Source: Sclerodactyla briareus (lineage: Eukaryota; Echinodermata; Holothuroidea; Dendrochirotida; Sclerodactylidae). Taken from it: a stretch of 64,000 nucleotides of DNA. Each line of letters starts with the position of its first letter. Within the stretch, counting starts at the first letter, position 1. The stretch covers positions 62,001 to 126,000 of the forward strand of contig JAODTK010005835.1 in the NCBI GenBank assembly GCA_026419785.1. Reading direction: 5' to 3'. This document shows, piece by piece, positions 62,541 to 64,000 of the stretch. The notes under the pieces are model-generated. The model did not search any database and was not told the origin of the DNA. It worked only from the letters and a program-made list of their open reading frames with translations. A program made the translations under genes and the position numbers.

Positions 62541-62830
62541 AGGATTGCTGGGTGCCCTGGATATACCTCAGGACATTCATTCAGTGACCTTACATATGCG
62601 GGGGGTCAATAGGTGCCTAGGGCTGGCATATGGAGACAGATAGTGCATTCGGAATCATGTTATTTGTAGAGGAAAACTACCATGAAAGCCAAACGGCTTA
62701 ATGATTCCTTGACTCCCTTCATAACCTTTCACTCAAGTTTGTTAACCTCAGATGACCCTTTGACCTGACCCAAGGGCAATAGGGATCATGTAATCATTAA
62801 GGGGAACCACCAATATAAGTACATCTACTA
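62541..62830 (-). repeat. third, partial copy of the arm end
   Basis: Same orientation and order as 60,701-60,990: GATTGCTGG, CCTGGATATACCT, GGTGCCTAGGGC.TGGCAT, GAAAGCC.AA.GG.TTA.TGAT, then AATATAAG.ACATCT. It diverges from the right arm after that. Confidence 0.75.
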
Positions 62831-62974
62831 CTACTTAAGAGGTTAAGTAACGCTGTGGATGATTATTATTTGTCTTTGGGACATATTGCAGCCATAAAAT
62901 GTCTGTTTGTTGGCCCACCCTGGGTGTGAGTGTGTTTCATCAGTGCGTATTCTATTGGTGATTGTTTGCTTTAG

Positions 62975-63075
62975 CTTCCGGATGTGGGGCGACATCATAG
63001 AGGAAAACATATCTTATCAGTATGTTGGCATTTGAAGGCTGGTGTGGATCAATATCTAAAGTAAAGCAAATACAG
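62975..63075 (+). CDS. homocysteine S-methyltransferase-like enzyme, exon with the YQ motif
   Basis: 101-nt exon between GCTTTAG and GTAAGG. With the phase left by the previous exon it reads SFRMWGDIIEENISYQ, matching the family block with a (G)AD.I....YQ core. H-to-YQ spacing is 18 residues, as in MmuM. Directly after YQ a one-base frame break is needed; the following frame reads LAFEGWCGSISKVKQIQ, in the position of the family GF...G stretch, up to the donor. The catalytic zinc cysteines are in later exons, beyond the window. Confidence 0.65.
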
Positions 63076-63221
63076 GTAAGGTGAAATTCAAGTGACTACT
63101 GTCGGCGGATCTCCACTTCCTATACTAATTGACATAGAGCCACCTAATTATACCCTGTTATACTATGTTTATTTGAATATCATGGAGTAGATTCCTAGTC
63201 AAATATGAAAGTTATTTGCAC

Positions 63222-63365
63222 AAACCGGTGTTGGCACAATTTGGTTAGAGTGCAGGCCTACACCCCAGGAGACCGGGGTTTGATTCCTAGTGGGTCAGAT
63301 CTTTTAAACTATCTTTTTAAAATGGTACCTGTTGCCTTCTCGCCGCGGGCGCGCTCAGCACGACA
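63222..63365 (+). mobile_element. tRNA-derived SINE, copy 2
   Basis: The tRNA-like head has a GCAC...GTGC D-arm, TTGGTTAGAGTGC (A-box-like) and a B box GGTTTGATTCC at about 63,277. The body starts AATGGTACCTGTTGCCTTCTCGC then GCGCGCTCAGCAC. Head-body order matches 39,335-39,500. The acceptor stem does not pair well, so this is not a functional tRNA gene. Confidence 0.6.
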
Positions 63366-63730
63366 GGATTGGGATAGGGACAAAAGAGGGGGAGGGCAAA
63401 ACTGCAAGTTGCGCCTGCGTTTGATTACACCACCCCCACAGTTGAGTGTCCGCCAAAAGAGGCATTGCTCTATTCTGTGTGACCTAAGGGAAAAAATTCA
63501 GCTGAACAAAAGGTTGCAGTATCCAGGTCTGACCCCTTGCTTGGCCCTGAATAAGTGGCATCTGCGCTCGGCAAGATACCTCAAAAAAAATTCCTTTCTC
63601 CTTTCTTAAATTATGGTATAGCAGAGAATGTATTCATGCCTGCCAATTTTACCAATATATAATGTGATATCTGTCTATTTGTAAACCGCGGAACGTGTTG
63701 AAGTGAATCGTCAGTAGTACAAAAAAACAA

Positions 63731-63796
63731 TATATATATATTATAATGTATGATATATGTAAATATGATAATAATATATATATATTATAATATATA

Positions 63797-63832
<36 letters not shown>
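63731..63832. repeat. (AT)n-rich microsatellite
   Basis: Long alternating TA with ATAATATA interruptions, ending in 20 or more pure TA dinucleotides at 63,802-63,831. Confidence 0.95.
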
Positions 63833-63836
<4 letters not shown>

Positions 63837-64000
63837 AAAACAAGCCACAGTTTGCAGTTTTGGTTTCATTATACTATAAAATGAACCAACGTGGAGAGCC
63901 TGAATATAGGTACAAGCTAGACGGTGACTCTTATCAGCTCAGAAGGGGATATCCACCTAGATAGTGTTTAACTATGAAACATGAATCTGTCATTGTGATG

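Larger units (their letters stand above)
58557..62974 (+). other. intron 2 of the methyltransferase-like gene
   Basis: 4.4 kb intron occupied almost wholly by a large inverted repeat of AGGTCA arrays (58,958-62,522) and a third partial copy (62,541-62,830). Confidence 0.6.

Overview
The window is eukaryotic, intron-bearing and very repeat-rich DNA. The density of CR1/Jockey-like and RTE-like LINE fragments, tRNA-derived SINEs, (GT)n-led repeats, long poly-G tracts, the recurrent word GTAGGCCTA, and an IFIT-like family outside an obvious vertebrate setting together suggest a marine invertebrate deuterostome. An echinoderm is my first guess and a hemichordate or cephalochordate is possible. This is an inference from style, not from a database match.

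Three gene fragments are well supported. (1) At 104-2110, minus strand, lies the large exon of an interferon-induced-TPR-protein-like (IFIT-like) gene. It carries about seven single-base frame breaks and its 3' terminal exon lies outside the window. (2) At 33,611-35,744 plus 38,858-39,118, plus strand, lies a second IFIT-like gene. It has a start codon, one large TPR exon with two frame breaks, a 3.1 kb intron, and a phase-matched last exon with a stop. Both copies share the same splice donor after the residues YSYQ. (3) At 57,271-63,075, plus strand, are three consecutive phase-compatible exons of a homocysteine S-methyltransferase-like enzyme. The gene runs off the right end of the window.

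Nearly everything else is repeats. From left to right: an 850 bp AAT microsatellite (3.45-4.3 kb); a minus-strand LINE with recognisable endonuclease and reverse transcriptase (6.95-10.1 kb, with a similar LINE tail at 4.4-4.8 kb); a GGGCCC-rich repeat field (16.1-18 kb); an RTE-like LINE 3' end (19.4-20.2 kb); a second minus-strand LINE (26.05-27.4 kb) lying between two inverted copies of a GC-rich hairpin element; the IFIT-like gene with a minisatellite, LINE tail, tandem array and MITE-like element in its intron; a plus-strand LINE (53.3-54.1 kb); and several ~300 bp-period arrays carrying AGGTCA half-sites (50.6-51.4, 55.4-56.6, 59-62.5 kb). The last of these forms a 1.75 kb-arm inverted repeat inside the methyltransferase intron.

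All coding stretches, even the best conserved ones, are broken by single-base indels. This suggests either decayed copies or, quite plausibly, an assembly from insufficiently polished long reads. Frame breaks here should not be read automatically as pseudogenisation.
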